From positions 62,001 through 126,000 of the forward strand of contig JAKBCE010000005.1 of NCBI GenBank assembly GCA_021808195.1: 64,000 bases of DNA, in the 5' to 3' direction. Of this stretch, positions 54,556-62,528 are shown in pieces; positions within the stretch are counted from its first letter, which is position 1; each line of letters begins with the position of its first letter. The notes under the pieces were generated by a model, which saw only the letters and a list, made by a program, of their open reading frames with translations, was not told the origin of the DNA and searched no databases. This DNA is from Pseudomonadota bacterium (GTDB taxonomy: Bacteria; Pseudomonadota; Gammaproteobacteria; Steroidobacterales; Steroidobacteraceae). The position numbers and the translations under genes were made by a program.

Positions 54556-56102
54556 ACTCGCGTCTGCACGCGGCACTGCGAGTGCTGCCGCAGTATCTGA
54601 GTCAGCACGTGCTGCTCAGCGCCGCTGCGCTCGCACTCGGGATCGCGGTCAGCCTGCCGCTGCTGATCGCGGCGCGTCACAGCGCGCGTGTGCGCTGGCC
54701 GGTGCTTGCAGCGGCGAGCCTCATTCAGACGGTGCCGAGCATTGCGTTGCTTGCGCTGTTTTATCCGCTGCTGCTCGGTCTGTCGGCGCTGACCCAGCGG
54801 TTGTTCGGCTGGAGTTTCGCGGCGCTCGGATTTCTGCCCTCACTTTTGGCGCTGACGCTCTATTCGATCCTGCCGATTCTGCGCAACGGCATCACGGCCA
54901 TCCTCAACCTGGATCCGGCGATCATGCAGGCGGCAAGCGGAGTCGGTATGACAAGCCGCCAGCGCCTGCTGCGCGTCGAGTTGCCGCTTGCTGCGCCGAT
55001 GTTGATGGCGGGCGTGCGCACCTCGGCGGTATGGGTGATCGGCACGGCGACGCTGGCGACGCCGGTGGGACAAACCAGTCTCGGCAACTACATCTTCACC
55101 GGTCTGCAGATGGAGGATTGGATCTGGGTGGTGTTCGGTTGCGGCGTGGCAGTGGCGCTGGCTCTGGTGACCGATCAGTTGCTCGCGCTCATCGAGCTCG
55201 GACTGGCACGGCGGCGGCCGGCACTTGCCTGGTTCGGCGTGTGCGTGCTGCTCGCCGGAGTGGCGATGGCGGCGCTGCCGCTGCGCGCCGGTGAGCGCGG
55301 CGGGTATGTGGTGGGGGCAAAGAATTTCGCCGAGCAATACATCCTTGCCTCGCTCATCGCGCAGCGAATCCGCGCCACCGGTCATCCGGTCACCGAGCGC
55401 AGCGGCCTCGGCTCGAGTCTGGCCTTCCAGGCCCTGGTGGCCAATGAGCTCGATGTGTACGTGGATTACAGTGGCACATTGTGGAATGACGTGCTGCACC
55501 GCAACAGCGCGCCTTCGCGCGCCGAGATGTTGCGTGAGCTTGCGCGGACGCTGCGGCACCGATACGGCGTGACGCTGCTTGGGAGTCTCGGCTATGAAAA
55601 CGCATATGTGCTGGCCATGCGCCCGGGCGAAGCCAAGGCGCTAGGCGTTCACAGCATCGCGGATCTGGCCCGCGTGGCGCCGCGGCTGCGCCTCGGCGGT
55701 GATCTGGAGTTCTTTGCGCGGCCCGCCTGGCGCGACCTTGTGCGCCGATACGGGTTGCACTTTCGCACGTTGCGTCAATTTGAGCCGACGTTCATGTACC
55801 AAGCGCTGATGAGCCGGGAAGTCGATGTGATCTCAGCATTCTCCAGCGACGGACGCATTGCAGCCGATCACCTGGTGGTGCTGAAGGACCCGCTGCACGT
55901 GATTCCGCCCTACGATGCGGTGATCCTCCTGGCCCCGCGCCGCGCCCACGATCCGGTGCTGCGCGCGGCGCTCGCGCCCCTGGTCGGCGCCATTCCCATC
56001 GCGTTGATGCGCCGGGCCAATTACATGGTGGACCGCCCGCACGCGAAGCGCTCCCCCCGCCAGGCGGCGCGCTGGCTCGCGCACGCGATCCACCTCCAAT
56101 AG
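54552..56102 (+). CDS. Betaine-type ABC permease fused to substrate-binding domain
   Basis: A 516-residue fusion. Residues about 1-225 form an OpuCB-like permease with about six helices and the EAA-type loop (MQAASGVGMTSRQRLLRVELPLAAPML). After a further helix (about 228-250), residues 255-515 are an OpuCC-type binding domain (VVGAKNFAEQYILASLIAQRI, ELDVYVDYSGTLWNDVL). Fused importers of this plan carry osmoprotectants or, in the EgtU group, ergothioneine. The binding-pocket residues were not modelled, so the cargo is open. It is last gene of the three-gene operon. Confidence 0.9.
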   Translation: MNSRLHAALRVLPQYLSQHVLLSAAALALGIAVSLPLLIAARHSARVRWPVLAAASLIQTVPSIALLALFYPLLLGLSALTQRLFGWSFAALGFLPSLLALTLYSILPILRNGITAILNLDPAIMQAASGVGMTSRQRLLRVELPLAAPMLMAGVRTSAVWVIGTATLATPVGQTSLGNYIFTGLQMEDWIWVVFGCGVAVALALVTDQLLALIELGLARRRPALAWFGVCVLLAGVAMAALPLRAGERGGYVVGAKNFAEQYILASLIAQRIRATGHPVTERSGLGSSLAFQALVANELDVYVDYSGTLWNDVLHRNSAPSRAEMLRELARTLRHRYGVTLLGSLGYENAYVLAMRPGEAKALGVHSIADLARVAPRLRLGGDLEFFARPAWRDLVRRYGLHFRTLRQFEPTFMYQALMSREVDVISAFSSDGRIAADHLVVLKDPLHVIPPYDAVILLAPRRAHDPVLRAALAPLVGAIPIALMRRANYMVDRPHAKRSPRQAARWLAHAIHLQ

Positions 56103-56116
56103 TCGCTGCGGGGACC

Positions 56117-57151
56117 TTATTCTGCGGCGTCGGCGCCCACGGCGATCCAGGCGAGATCCCGGTGTGAGACCGACTCGAGCTTGAAGGCGCGTGCGGCGGC
56201 GGCCATGCGGGTCAGCGCCTGGCCCATGGGCATGACCGGCGCCGTGTCTGATTTGCCCGGTTTCAGCCAGCGCACAGGGTTGATGCGAGCGACGACGTAA
56301 TTGCGTAGATACGCGGAGCGGAACCCGCGGGCCTGCAGGCCGGCCACGATGCGTTTGACCTCGGTGTCGATGCTGAGCAGCCGGGCGGCGTAATCCTGCC
56401 GTGTGCGCAGGCTCTGTGCGAGGGGACGGTCGCTGAATTGCTCGACCTTGCGCAGAAATCCGCTGTAGGCGCCGCCGGCGAATCGGCCGGAGGACTCATA
56501 GAGCAGCCCGAGCGTGAGCAGCTCCGGCGCCTCGAACTGCTCAGCCCAGCTCTGCTCGCTGGTGCGCGCCTGCGCGCCGGCCAAGCTGCGCGCCATGCGG
56601 ATGACCTCCAGGCTGCGATCGCGCAGGTTGTGCGCCTTTTCGGTGTTCAGCGCGAGGATGCGATAGGCGAGGGCGGGGTCGGGACAGATCAGCGCGGTAA
56701 TCTGGCGCAGCCCGAGTACCTTGGCTGCTGCCAGGCGGTGCCGCCCATTCGGCGTCCAAAACCGTCCCCCTTCCCCGCGCACCACGATCAGCGGATCGAG
56801 AAAGGCGCCGGCCTCGGCAATTCGACGCGCCAGGCGCCGGGTGTGCGTCGGGGACAGATCGCGCTGGAAGGGCGTGGGTTGCAGCGCGGCGAGCGGCACG
56901 GTCGCGAGCAGCAGCGGGTGACCGTTCAGGGGCTCGCGGTAGGCCCCTAGCGATGCGCCGCCTGCGGTGCGCACTTCGGCGACGAGCGCGGCTACTTCGG
57001 GGCTGTCCAGGGCGAGGGCAGTCTCGGCCGCCGTGAGGCCGCGCTTGCGCGCCCCCGGGGCGAGCGTGCCGCGCTTGCGCGTGGTACCGGAGCGTTTGGC
57101 GCGACGCGCGGGTGCCCGGCGCGACGCGGCCTGCTTTTTTCGAGCCGCCAT
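56117..57151 (-). CDS. ParB-like N-terminal domain protein (orphan)
   Basis: A 344-residue protein with a 45-residue Lys/Arg-rich N-terminal tail and then a ParB/Srx-type domain at about 80-170 (LAALQPTPFQRDLSPTHTRRLARRIAEAGAFLDPLIVV, PNGRHRLAAAKVLG). The GRHRLAAA stretch corresponds to the CTP/nucleotide-binding box II of ParB proteins (GxRRxxA). A long helical C-terminal part follows. There is no ParA next to it and no parS site was seen, so a chromosome-segregation role is doubtful; a nucleoid-associated or DNA-transaction role is more cautious. The stop lies 14 bases from the convergent ABC importer gene. Confidence 0.72.
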   Translation of the reverse strand: MAARKKQAASRRAPARRAKRSGTTRKRGTLAPGARKRGLTAAETALALDSPEVAALVAEVRTAGGASLGAYREPLNGHPLLLATVPLAALQPTPFQRDLSPTHTRRLARRIAEAGAFLDPLIVVRGEGGRFWTPNGRHRLAAAKVLGLRQITALICPDPALAYRILALNTEKAHNLRDRSLEVIRMARSLAGAQARTSEQSWAEQFEAPELLTLGLLYESSGRFAGGAYSGFLRKVEQFSDRPLAQSLRTRQDYAARLLSIDTEVKRIVAGLQARGFRSAYLRNYVVARINPVRWLKPGKSDTAPVMPMGQALTRMAAAARAFKLESVSHRDLAWIAVGADAAE

Positions 57152-57232
57152 GGTTCGCTAAGGTGCACCGAGTCGGCCGCGCCGTAAAGATGGGTATGCC
57201 AAAATGCGCGGCCGCCTCCCCAGAGCGCTCGC

Positions 57233-58666
57233 ATGGTCATCGCCCCCGCCCTTGCCCGGGACTCTCGCCCCCTGCCCGCCCAGCGTCATGATGCCGCCGG
57301 GCAGACGCATATCGACCTGCGCGCAGTTTGGGCGCTCGCGCTGCCATTGATGGCCAACAGCGCGGTGCAAGTGGTCCTCAACCTCACCGACATGTGGTTC
57401 ATCGGACACATCTCCACCGCGGCGCTTGCGGCGGTCGGCGCGGTGCAGTGGCTGATCCTCGGCGTGCTGTTTCTGCTCGGCGGCAGCAGCATGGCGGTGC
57501 AGACGCTTGCATCCCATGCTCACGGGGCACGCAGGTTTCGACGTGCGGCTCAGGCTGCATGGACTGCGTTGTGGCTGACGTTGTGGATCGCCCCCATCTG
57601 CGTGTTGGTCGGCCTGGCGGGACACTGGATTCTGGCGCCGTTCGGCTTCAAGCCCCAGATCGCGCAACTGGCCGAGCAGTTCTGGTTGCCGCGCATCGGG
57701 GGCGCCTCATTCGCGGTCGCGGCCTGGGCCATGATGGGCTTTTTCAATGGCATCGGACGCACCCGCATCAGCTTCATGGTGGCGGCCGCGGCCGCGATTG
57801 CCAATGCACTGTTCAATGCGTTGTTCATTTTTCATTTCGGATGGGGGGTTGCCGGTTCGGCGTGGGCCAGCAACGTCGCGCAGGCCGTCGGCTTCTTGCT
57901 CGGGTTCGCGCTGTTTCTGCGCGCCCCGATCCGCATCGCCTTCAACTCTCACCTGACCTGGCGCCCACTGTGGCGCAATGTGCGCCGGCAATTGCGGCTC
58001 GGATTTCCAATGGGTCTGATGCCGGCGGCCGACGTGCTCGGCTTTTCAGTGTTCCAGATGATGCAGGTGCGGTACGGGACGGTGGCCGGCGCGGCCACTC
58101 AAATGGTCACCGTGCTCACTTCCATGGCTTACATGCCCGGCATCGGCATCGCTACTGCGGCAGCGACTCTGGTCGGGCAGTCCATCGGTGCGGGCGACCG
58201 GAATTGGGCCTTGCGGCTCGGTACACGGGTCATTCTGCTCGCGGCGCTCGTGATGGGAGGGATCGGAGTCGTACTCGCCGCGGCAGGGCCCTGGCTGCTG
58301 CCGTTGTTTGCCGCTGCGCACGATCGCCATGCGGTCGCGGCTGTGCATCTCGGGGCGAGGCTGCTGTGGCTCGCGGCGGCCTACCAGTTTTTTGATGGTC
58401 TGAACCTCGGCAGCAGCATGTGTTTGCGTGGAGCAGGCGATGTGCGGGTGCCGGTGGCACTGGTCTTGCCGGTGTGCTGGTTGGTTTTCCTGCCGCTGGC
58501 GCACGCCTTTACGTTCGCCCCGGGTCAGGGGTGGGTTCACTTTCTGCCCCAGTTCGGGTGGGGGGCCCGCGGCGGCTGGAGCGCGGTGATCCTGTACGTG
58601 ATGTTGCTGGGTTCGTCGCTCTTTCTGCGGTGGCGCTCGCGAGCTTGGCAGCGCATCCGCCTGTAG
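57233..58666 (+). CDS. MATE-family multidrug/sodium antiporter
   Basis: A 477-residue inner-membrane exporter with about twelve hydrophobic helices in two repeats of six, as in NorM/DinF-type MATE proteins. Typical segments are ALPLMANSAVQVVLNLTDMWFIGHIST at helix 1 and the homologous LGFPMGLMPAADVLGFSVFQMMQV at helix 7. It exchanges Na+ or H+ for cationic drugs or metabolites; the substrate cannot be assigned. It is alone, divergent from the ParB-like gene and 112 bases ahead of the GH3 gene. Confidence 0.9.
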   Translation: MVIAPALARDSRPLPAQRHDAAGQTHIDLRAVWALALPLMANSAVQVVLNLTDMWFIGHISTAALAAVGAVQWLILGVLFLLGGSSMAVQTLASHAHGARRFRRAAQAAWTALWLTLWIAPICVLVGLAGHWILAPFGFKPQIAQLAEQFWLPRIGGASFAVAAWAMMGFFNGIGRTRISFMVAAAAAIANALFNALFIFHFGWGVAGSAWASNVAQAVGFLLGFALFLRAPIRIAFNSHLTWRPLWRNVRRQLRLGFPMGLMPAADVLGFSVFQMMQVRYGTVAGAATQMVTVLTSMAYMPGIGIATAAATLVGQSIGAGDRNWALRLGTRVILLAALVMGGIGVVLAAAGPWLLPLFAAAHDRHAVAAVHLGARLLWLAAAYQFFDGLNLGSSMCLRGAGDVRVPVALVLPVCWLVFLPLAHAFTFAPGQGWVHFLPQFGWGARGGWSAVILYVMLLGSSLFLRWRSRAWQRIRL

Positions 58667-58704
58667 CGACGTCTTGGCCGGGATCGGGCGGTTTCGGCTT
58701 GAAT

Positions 58705-58718
58705 TGACAGCGCTGTCA
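58705..58718. promoter_or_regulatory. LacI-type operator at GH3 promoter
   Basis: TGACAGCGCTGTCA, a perfect 14-bp palindrome with the CG centre typical of LacI-family sites. It overlaps a perfect TTGACA -35 box (58704-58709), with a poor -10 (TAAGCT) 16 bases on. A near-identical site precedes the LacI gene at 62464. Confidence 0.7.
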
Positions 58719-58778
58719 TGCCGTGTAAGCTGGCCTTCCCGGATTCCGGGCGGCGGCGAGAGAAAAGGCTGGACCAGC

Positions 58779-61382
58779 ATGAGACGAGGCGGATCGGCTG
58801 AGGGCGGTGCGCTGAGCGCAAGGCGCATTGCGCGGTTCGCGGTGGGTCTGATGGGGGTCCTGGCCGTCGGCGTCGCGGCGAACGCCGCTCAGGGGCGAGT
58901 GCACCTGAGGCGCTGGCCGCTCCTGCACCCCGGGCAGCGGGACAGTGCTGCGCTCGAGCGGCGGGTGAACCGGCTGCTCGAACAAATGACGCTGCGGCAG
59001 AAAGTGGGGCAGCTGATTCAGGCGGATATCGGCAGCATCGTCCCCCGCGATCTGCGGCGCTGGCCGCTCGGGAGCCTCCTCAACGGCGGCAATTCCAAGC
59101 CCGATGGACGGATCACTGCGCCCCCGCAGACGTGGTTGGCGTTGGCGAACCGGTTCTATCGGAATTCGCTACGGGCGCGCGGCGTACGCACGCCCATCCC
59201 GGTGATGTGGGGGATGGATGCCGTGCACGGTGCGAACGACGTCTACGGAGCGACGATTTTCCCGCAGAACATCGGGCTCGGTGCCGCAGATGACCCAGGG
59301 CTGGTGCGTCGCATCGGACGTGCCACGGCCGAAGAAGTGCGCGCGGTGGGACTCGATTGGACGTTCGGACCCACCGTGGCGGTTGTGAGCGACGAGCGCT
59401 GGGGGCGTACCTACGAGAGCTACTCCCAGGATCCGCGGCGCGTAGCGGCGCTCGCTCGGGCGATGGTCCTGGGACTGCAGGGTGCACCGAACAGCGCCCA
59501 GTTCCTCGATGCGAAGCATGTGCTGGCGACGCCCAAGCATTTCCTCGGTGATGGCGGCACCAACGGGGTGGATCAGGGGGATAACCGGGAGAGCGAACGG
59601 GTGCTGCGCGAGCGCGACGCCGTGGGCTACGAGGCGGCGATCCGCGCTGGCGCGCAGGTCATCATGGCGAGCTTCTCGAGCTGGCAGGGCGAGAAGATGT
59701 TGGCCAACTACGGACTGCTCACCGGCGTGCTGAAGGGGCGCTGGCACTTCGATGGGTTCGTGATCGGCGATTGGAACGCCCAGGGTCAGGTGCCAGGCTG
59801 CACTGATGTCAGCTGTGCGCGAGCGATCAATGCAGGGCTTGACGTGTTCATGGCACCCGACGGCTGGAAAGCGCTGTTTCGCAATACTCTTGCGCAGGTG
59901 CGCGCGGGACAGATTCCGCTCACCCGCCTCGATGATGCGGTGCGGCGCGTGTTGCGGGTGAAGTTGCGCGCCGGCCTGTTCAGCGAAGGCGCGCCGGTGA
60001 GCCGGCCACTGGCTGGAAATTTTGCGCTACTCGCAGATGCAGCGCACCGAGCGCTCGCGCGCCGGGCGGTACGCGAATCGCTCGTGCTGTTGAAGAATGC
60101 GCATCACCTTTTGCCGCTCGCGCCGCACGAGCGCGTGCTGGTGGCCGGTGAGGGCGCCAACAACATTCCGATGCAGTGCGGCGGCTGGACGCTCACCTGG
60201 CAGGGCACCGGCACGACCAATGCGGACTTCCCGCACGGGGAGTCGATCTGGCAGGGAATCGCCTCCACCGTGCGCGCTGCGGGCGGCACCGCCACGCTGA
60301 GCGTCGATGGCCGCTACACGCGCCGTCCCGATGTGGCGATCGTGGTTTACGGCGAGCATCCCTACGCGGAATTCGAGGGCGACGTGCACACTCTCGCCTT
60401 CACCGGGCTGGCGGCAGAGGCCGATTTGCGCCTGTTGCGGCGCCTGCGCGCCGCGCACATACCCGTGGTGTCGGTGTTTCTCTCCGGCCGGCCGCTGTGG
60501 GTGAACCCCGAGCTCGACGCCTCCACCGCATTCGTGGCGGCGTGGCTGCCCGGTTCGGCCGGCCGCGGCGTCGCCCAGGTGCTCTTTCGCAGACCTGACG
60601 GCCGGATTGGATTCGACTTCCGCGGCACGCTGCCATTCGCCTGGCCGCGAACGCCCCTGCAGTTCGGTCTGGATACCCCGGGCCGGCCACTGTTCCCGGT
60701 AGGCTACGGGCTGCGTGACGCATCGAACGGCGACCTGCCTCAGCTCGCAACGCACAGTGGCTTGCCGCCGGTGCCTGCGGTCAGCGCGCGCACATTCTTC
60801 ACCGCCGGCCACAGTGGCGCCGGCTGGCACTGGGCCGTGAGCGGGTCGGTGCAAGGTGGGGGGGCGCGTGGTGCGCGACATCGGGATGGCTCGGCGCGAG
60901 CGAAGCGCGAAACCGTTTTGCCGCGCGGCATCGGGCATGCTCTTGGCGGAAGACTGAGGCTGCGCGTGCTCGACTGGCGCCGTCAGGAGGACGCCCGCGA
61001 GATCATTTGGTCAGGCGGCAGCGCTGCGCGCGTGGCACTCACTGGCAGCACGCCCATCGATCTGACGCGTCAGACCAACGGTCAAATGGTGCTCGGGCTG
61101 CATTACCGCCTCGAGCAGGGACCCTCGGCACCAGTCACACTGCTGATGGGATGCGGCCCCGGATGCTCCGGTGCGCTGTCCATCACCCGAGTGTTGCGCC
61201 AGGGCGGGCGCGGCCGTTGGCGGTCATTGCGCATTCCGCTCGCGTGCTTTGCCAGGGCGGGAGCCGACATGACTCACATTTTCACGCCGTTCGGGATCCG
61301 TACGGCGGGGCTGCTGTCGCTGGCCGTCGCTGACATCCGCATCGGGTCCGATGCCAGCGGTGCGATCGCTTGTCCGCGCTGA
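58779..61382 (+). CDS. Exported GH3 beta-glucosidase/exo-beta-glucanase
   Basis: An 867-residue secreted glycoside hydrolase of family 3. A signal peptide lies at about 14-38. The TIM-barrel domain includes IPVMWGMDAVHGANDVYGATIFPQNIGLG and LATPKHFLGDGGT, with the catalytic nucleophile Asp331 in FDGFVIGDWNAQG. The second alpha/beta domain has the likely acid/base Glu in VVYGEHPYAEFEGD. The last about 170 residues form an ExoP/galactose-binding-like domain. It should release glucose from beta-1,3/1,4-glucans or cellodextrins in the periplasm or outside. The start ATG is chosen because the signal peptide follows it. It is controlled by the LacI-type operator upstream, probably by the convergent regulator gene. 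Confidence 0.9.
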   Translation: MRRGGSAEGGALSARRIARFAVGLMGVLAVGVAANAAQGRVHLRRWPLLHPGQRDSAALERRVNRLLEQMTLRQKVGQLIQADIGSIVPRDLRRWPLGSLLNGGNSKPDGRITAPPQTWLALANRFYRNSLRARGVRTPIPVMWGMDAVHGANDVYGATIFPQNIGLGAADDPGLVRRIGRATAEEVRAVGLDWTFGPTVAVVSDERWGRTYESYSQDPRRVAALARAMVLGLQGAPNSAQFLDAKHVLATPKHFLGDGGTNGVDQGDNRESERVLRERDAVGYEAAIRAGAQVIMASFSSWQGEKMLANYGLLTGVLKGRWHFDGFVIGDWNAQGQVPGCTDVSCARAINAGLDVFMAPDGWKALFRNTLAQVRAGQIPLTRLDDAVRRVLRVKLRAGLFSEGAPVSRPLAGNFALLADAAHRALARRAVRESLVLLKNAHHLLPLAPHERVLVAGEGANNIPMQCGGWTLTWQGTGTTNADFPHGESIWQGIASTVRAAGGTATLSVDGRYTRRPDVAIVVYGEHPYAEFEGDVHTLAFTGLAAEADLRLLRRLRAAHIPVVSVFLSGRPLWVNPELDASTAFVAAWLPGSAGRGVAQVLFRRPDGRIGFDFRGTLPFAWPRTPLQFGLDTPGRPLFPVGYGLRDASNGDLPQLATHSGLPPVPAVSARTFFTAGHSGAGWHWAVSGSVQGGGARGARHRDGSARAKRETVLPRGIGHALGGRLRLRVLDWRRQEDAREIIWSGGSAARVALTGSTPIDLTRQTNGQMVLGLHYRLEQGPSAPVTLLMGCGPGCSGALSITRVLRQGGRGRWRSLRIPLACFARAGADMTHIFTPFGIRTAGLLSLAVADIRIGSDASGAIACPR

Positions 61383-61390
61383 TCTGCGGC

Positions 61391-62446
61391 TCAGGCGTCG
61401 TGCGGCGGCGCCGATGCAATTGACCCGCGCAGGATCAGCTCCAGATCCAGATGCGGCCGTGGCATCGGCTGCGGCCAGCCGCGCCGATGCGGCTTGTGCT
61501 GAATGATCAGATCGGCTGCGAGTCGCCCCATGGCGCGCACCGGCTGGCGGACCGTACTCAGCTGTGGCCAGATCATCGTTGCGACGGGCGCATCGTCGAA
61601 TCCCACGATCGAGAGCGCATCGGGCAGTGCAAGGTCCATCTGCCGCGCGACGCACACGGCGGCTGCGGCCATGTCGTCGTTGCTGGCGAAGATGGCGCTC
61701 GGACGCTGCGGCCGCAGCAGGATTCGTCGCGCACACTCCAAGCCATCGGCGAATTCGAAATTGCCGGTCTGTACGAGCTGCGTGTCGATGCTCAGGCCCG
61801 ATGCCTGCATCGCATCAGCGAAGCCAAGGTAGCGCTGCTCGGTGGCACGGTGTCCGGCGCGCCCGAGCATGAACGCAATGCGTCGATGACCGCGTCGGAT
61901 CAGCTCCGAGGTGAGCAGGCGGGCGGCGGTGCGATCGTCGGTGTCGACCGATGGCGCATCCGGCCGCTGATGCATCGGTGCGATGTGCACGGCGGGGATG
62001 CCTGCCGTGGCCAGTGTCGTATGCACTATGGGCAAATCGCTGAGCGGTGGCAGCAGGATGACCCCTTCGAGGCGCAGCTGACCAATGAGGGTGCTCACGG
62101 CGCGGCCGAGATCGGGGTTGCCCGCCTCGAGCGGCTCGACCATCAGGTGCAGGTTCGATTCGCGGCAGCGCTGCACGGCACCGGTTTGAAACTCGCTCAA
62201 ATAATCGCCGGGCTTGTCGTAGAACAGGCCAATCAGAAACGAGCGGGCGCCGGCGAGGCCGCGGGCGGCGAGGTTCGGGTGGTAGTCGAGCTGCTCGATC
62301 GCCGCCATGACGCGCGCGCGGGTCTCGGCTCGGACCCCGTGCTCGTTGTTGATGACGCGCGAGACGGTCTTCGGCGAGACACCGGCTCGGTCGGCCACCA
62401 TCTCAATCGTTGCCGACTCGCGAACCGGGGCGGACGGACTGCGCAT
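61391..62446 (-). CDS. LacI-family transcriptional regulator
   Basis: A 351-residue regulator with a LacI helix-turn-helix at about 13-60 (TIEMVADRAGVSPKTVSRVINNEHGVRAETRARVMAAIEQLDYHPNLAARGL), including the minor-groove hinge helix. A periplasmic-binding-like sugar domain runs from about 68 (FLIGLFYDKPGDYLSEFQ, SAIFASNDDMAAAAVCVA, LSIVGFDDAPVATMIWPQLSTVRQP). The effector is probably a gluco-oligosaccharide, judging from the convergent GH3 gene, whose stop is 9 bases away. Its -10 box (TATCGT) ends only six bases before the ATG, so the mRNA is probably leaderless. Confidence 0.9.
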   Translation of the reverse strand: MRSPSAPVRESATIEMVADRAGVSPKTVSRVINNEHGVRAETRARVMAAIEQLDYHPNLAARGLAGARSFLIGLFYDKPGDYLSEFQTGAVQRCRESNLHLMVEPLEAGNPDLGRAVSTLIGQLRLEGVILLPPLSDLPIVHTTLATAGIPAVHIAPMHQRPDAPSVDTDDRTAARLLTSELIRRGHRRIAFMLGRAGHRATEQRYLGFADAMQASGLSIDTQLVQTGNFEFADGLECARRILLRPQRPSAIFASNDDMAAAAVCVARQMDLALPDALSIVGFDDAPVATMIWPQLSTVRQPVRAMGRLAADLIIQHKPHRRGWPQPMPRPHLDLELILRGSIASAPPHDA

Positions 62447-62463
62447 GGCGCTACGATAGTAGA

Positions 62464-62481
62464 ATTGCCAGCGCTGTCAAT
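62464..62481. promoter_or_regulatory. LacI-type operator and -35 of the regulator gene
   Basis: ATTGCCAGCGCTGTCAAT is palindromic except for one pair and shares the CAGCGCTGTCA core with the GH3 site. On the minus strand it contains TTGACA (-35), 16 bases before TATCGT (-10, 62458-62453), so binding would repress the regulator's own gene. Confidence 0.65.
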
Positions 62482-62528
62482 CAGGTCGGGTTCCTGCTCG
62501 AATGCAGTGTCTCGGCGCGGCGGGCTGC

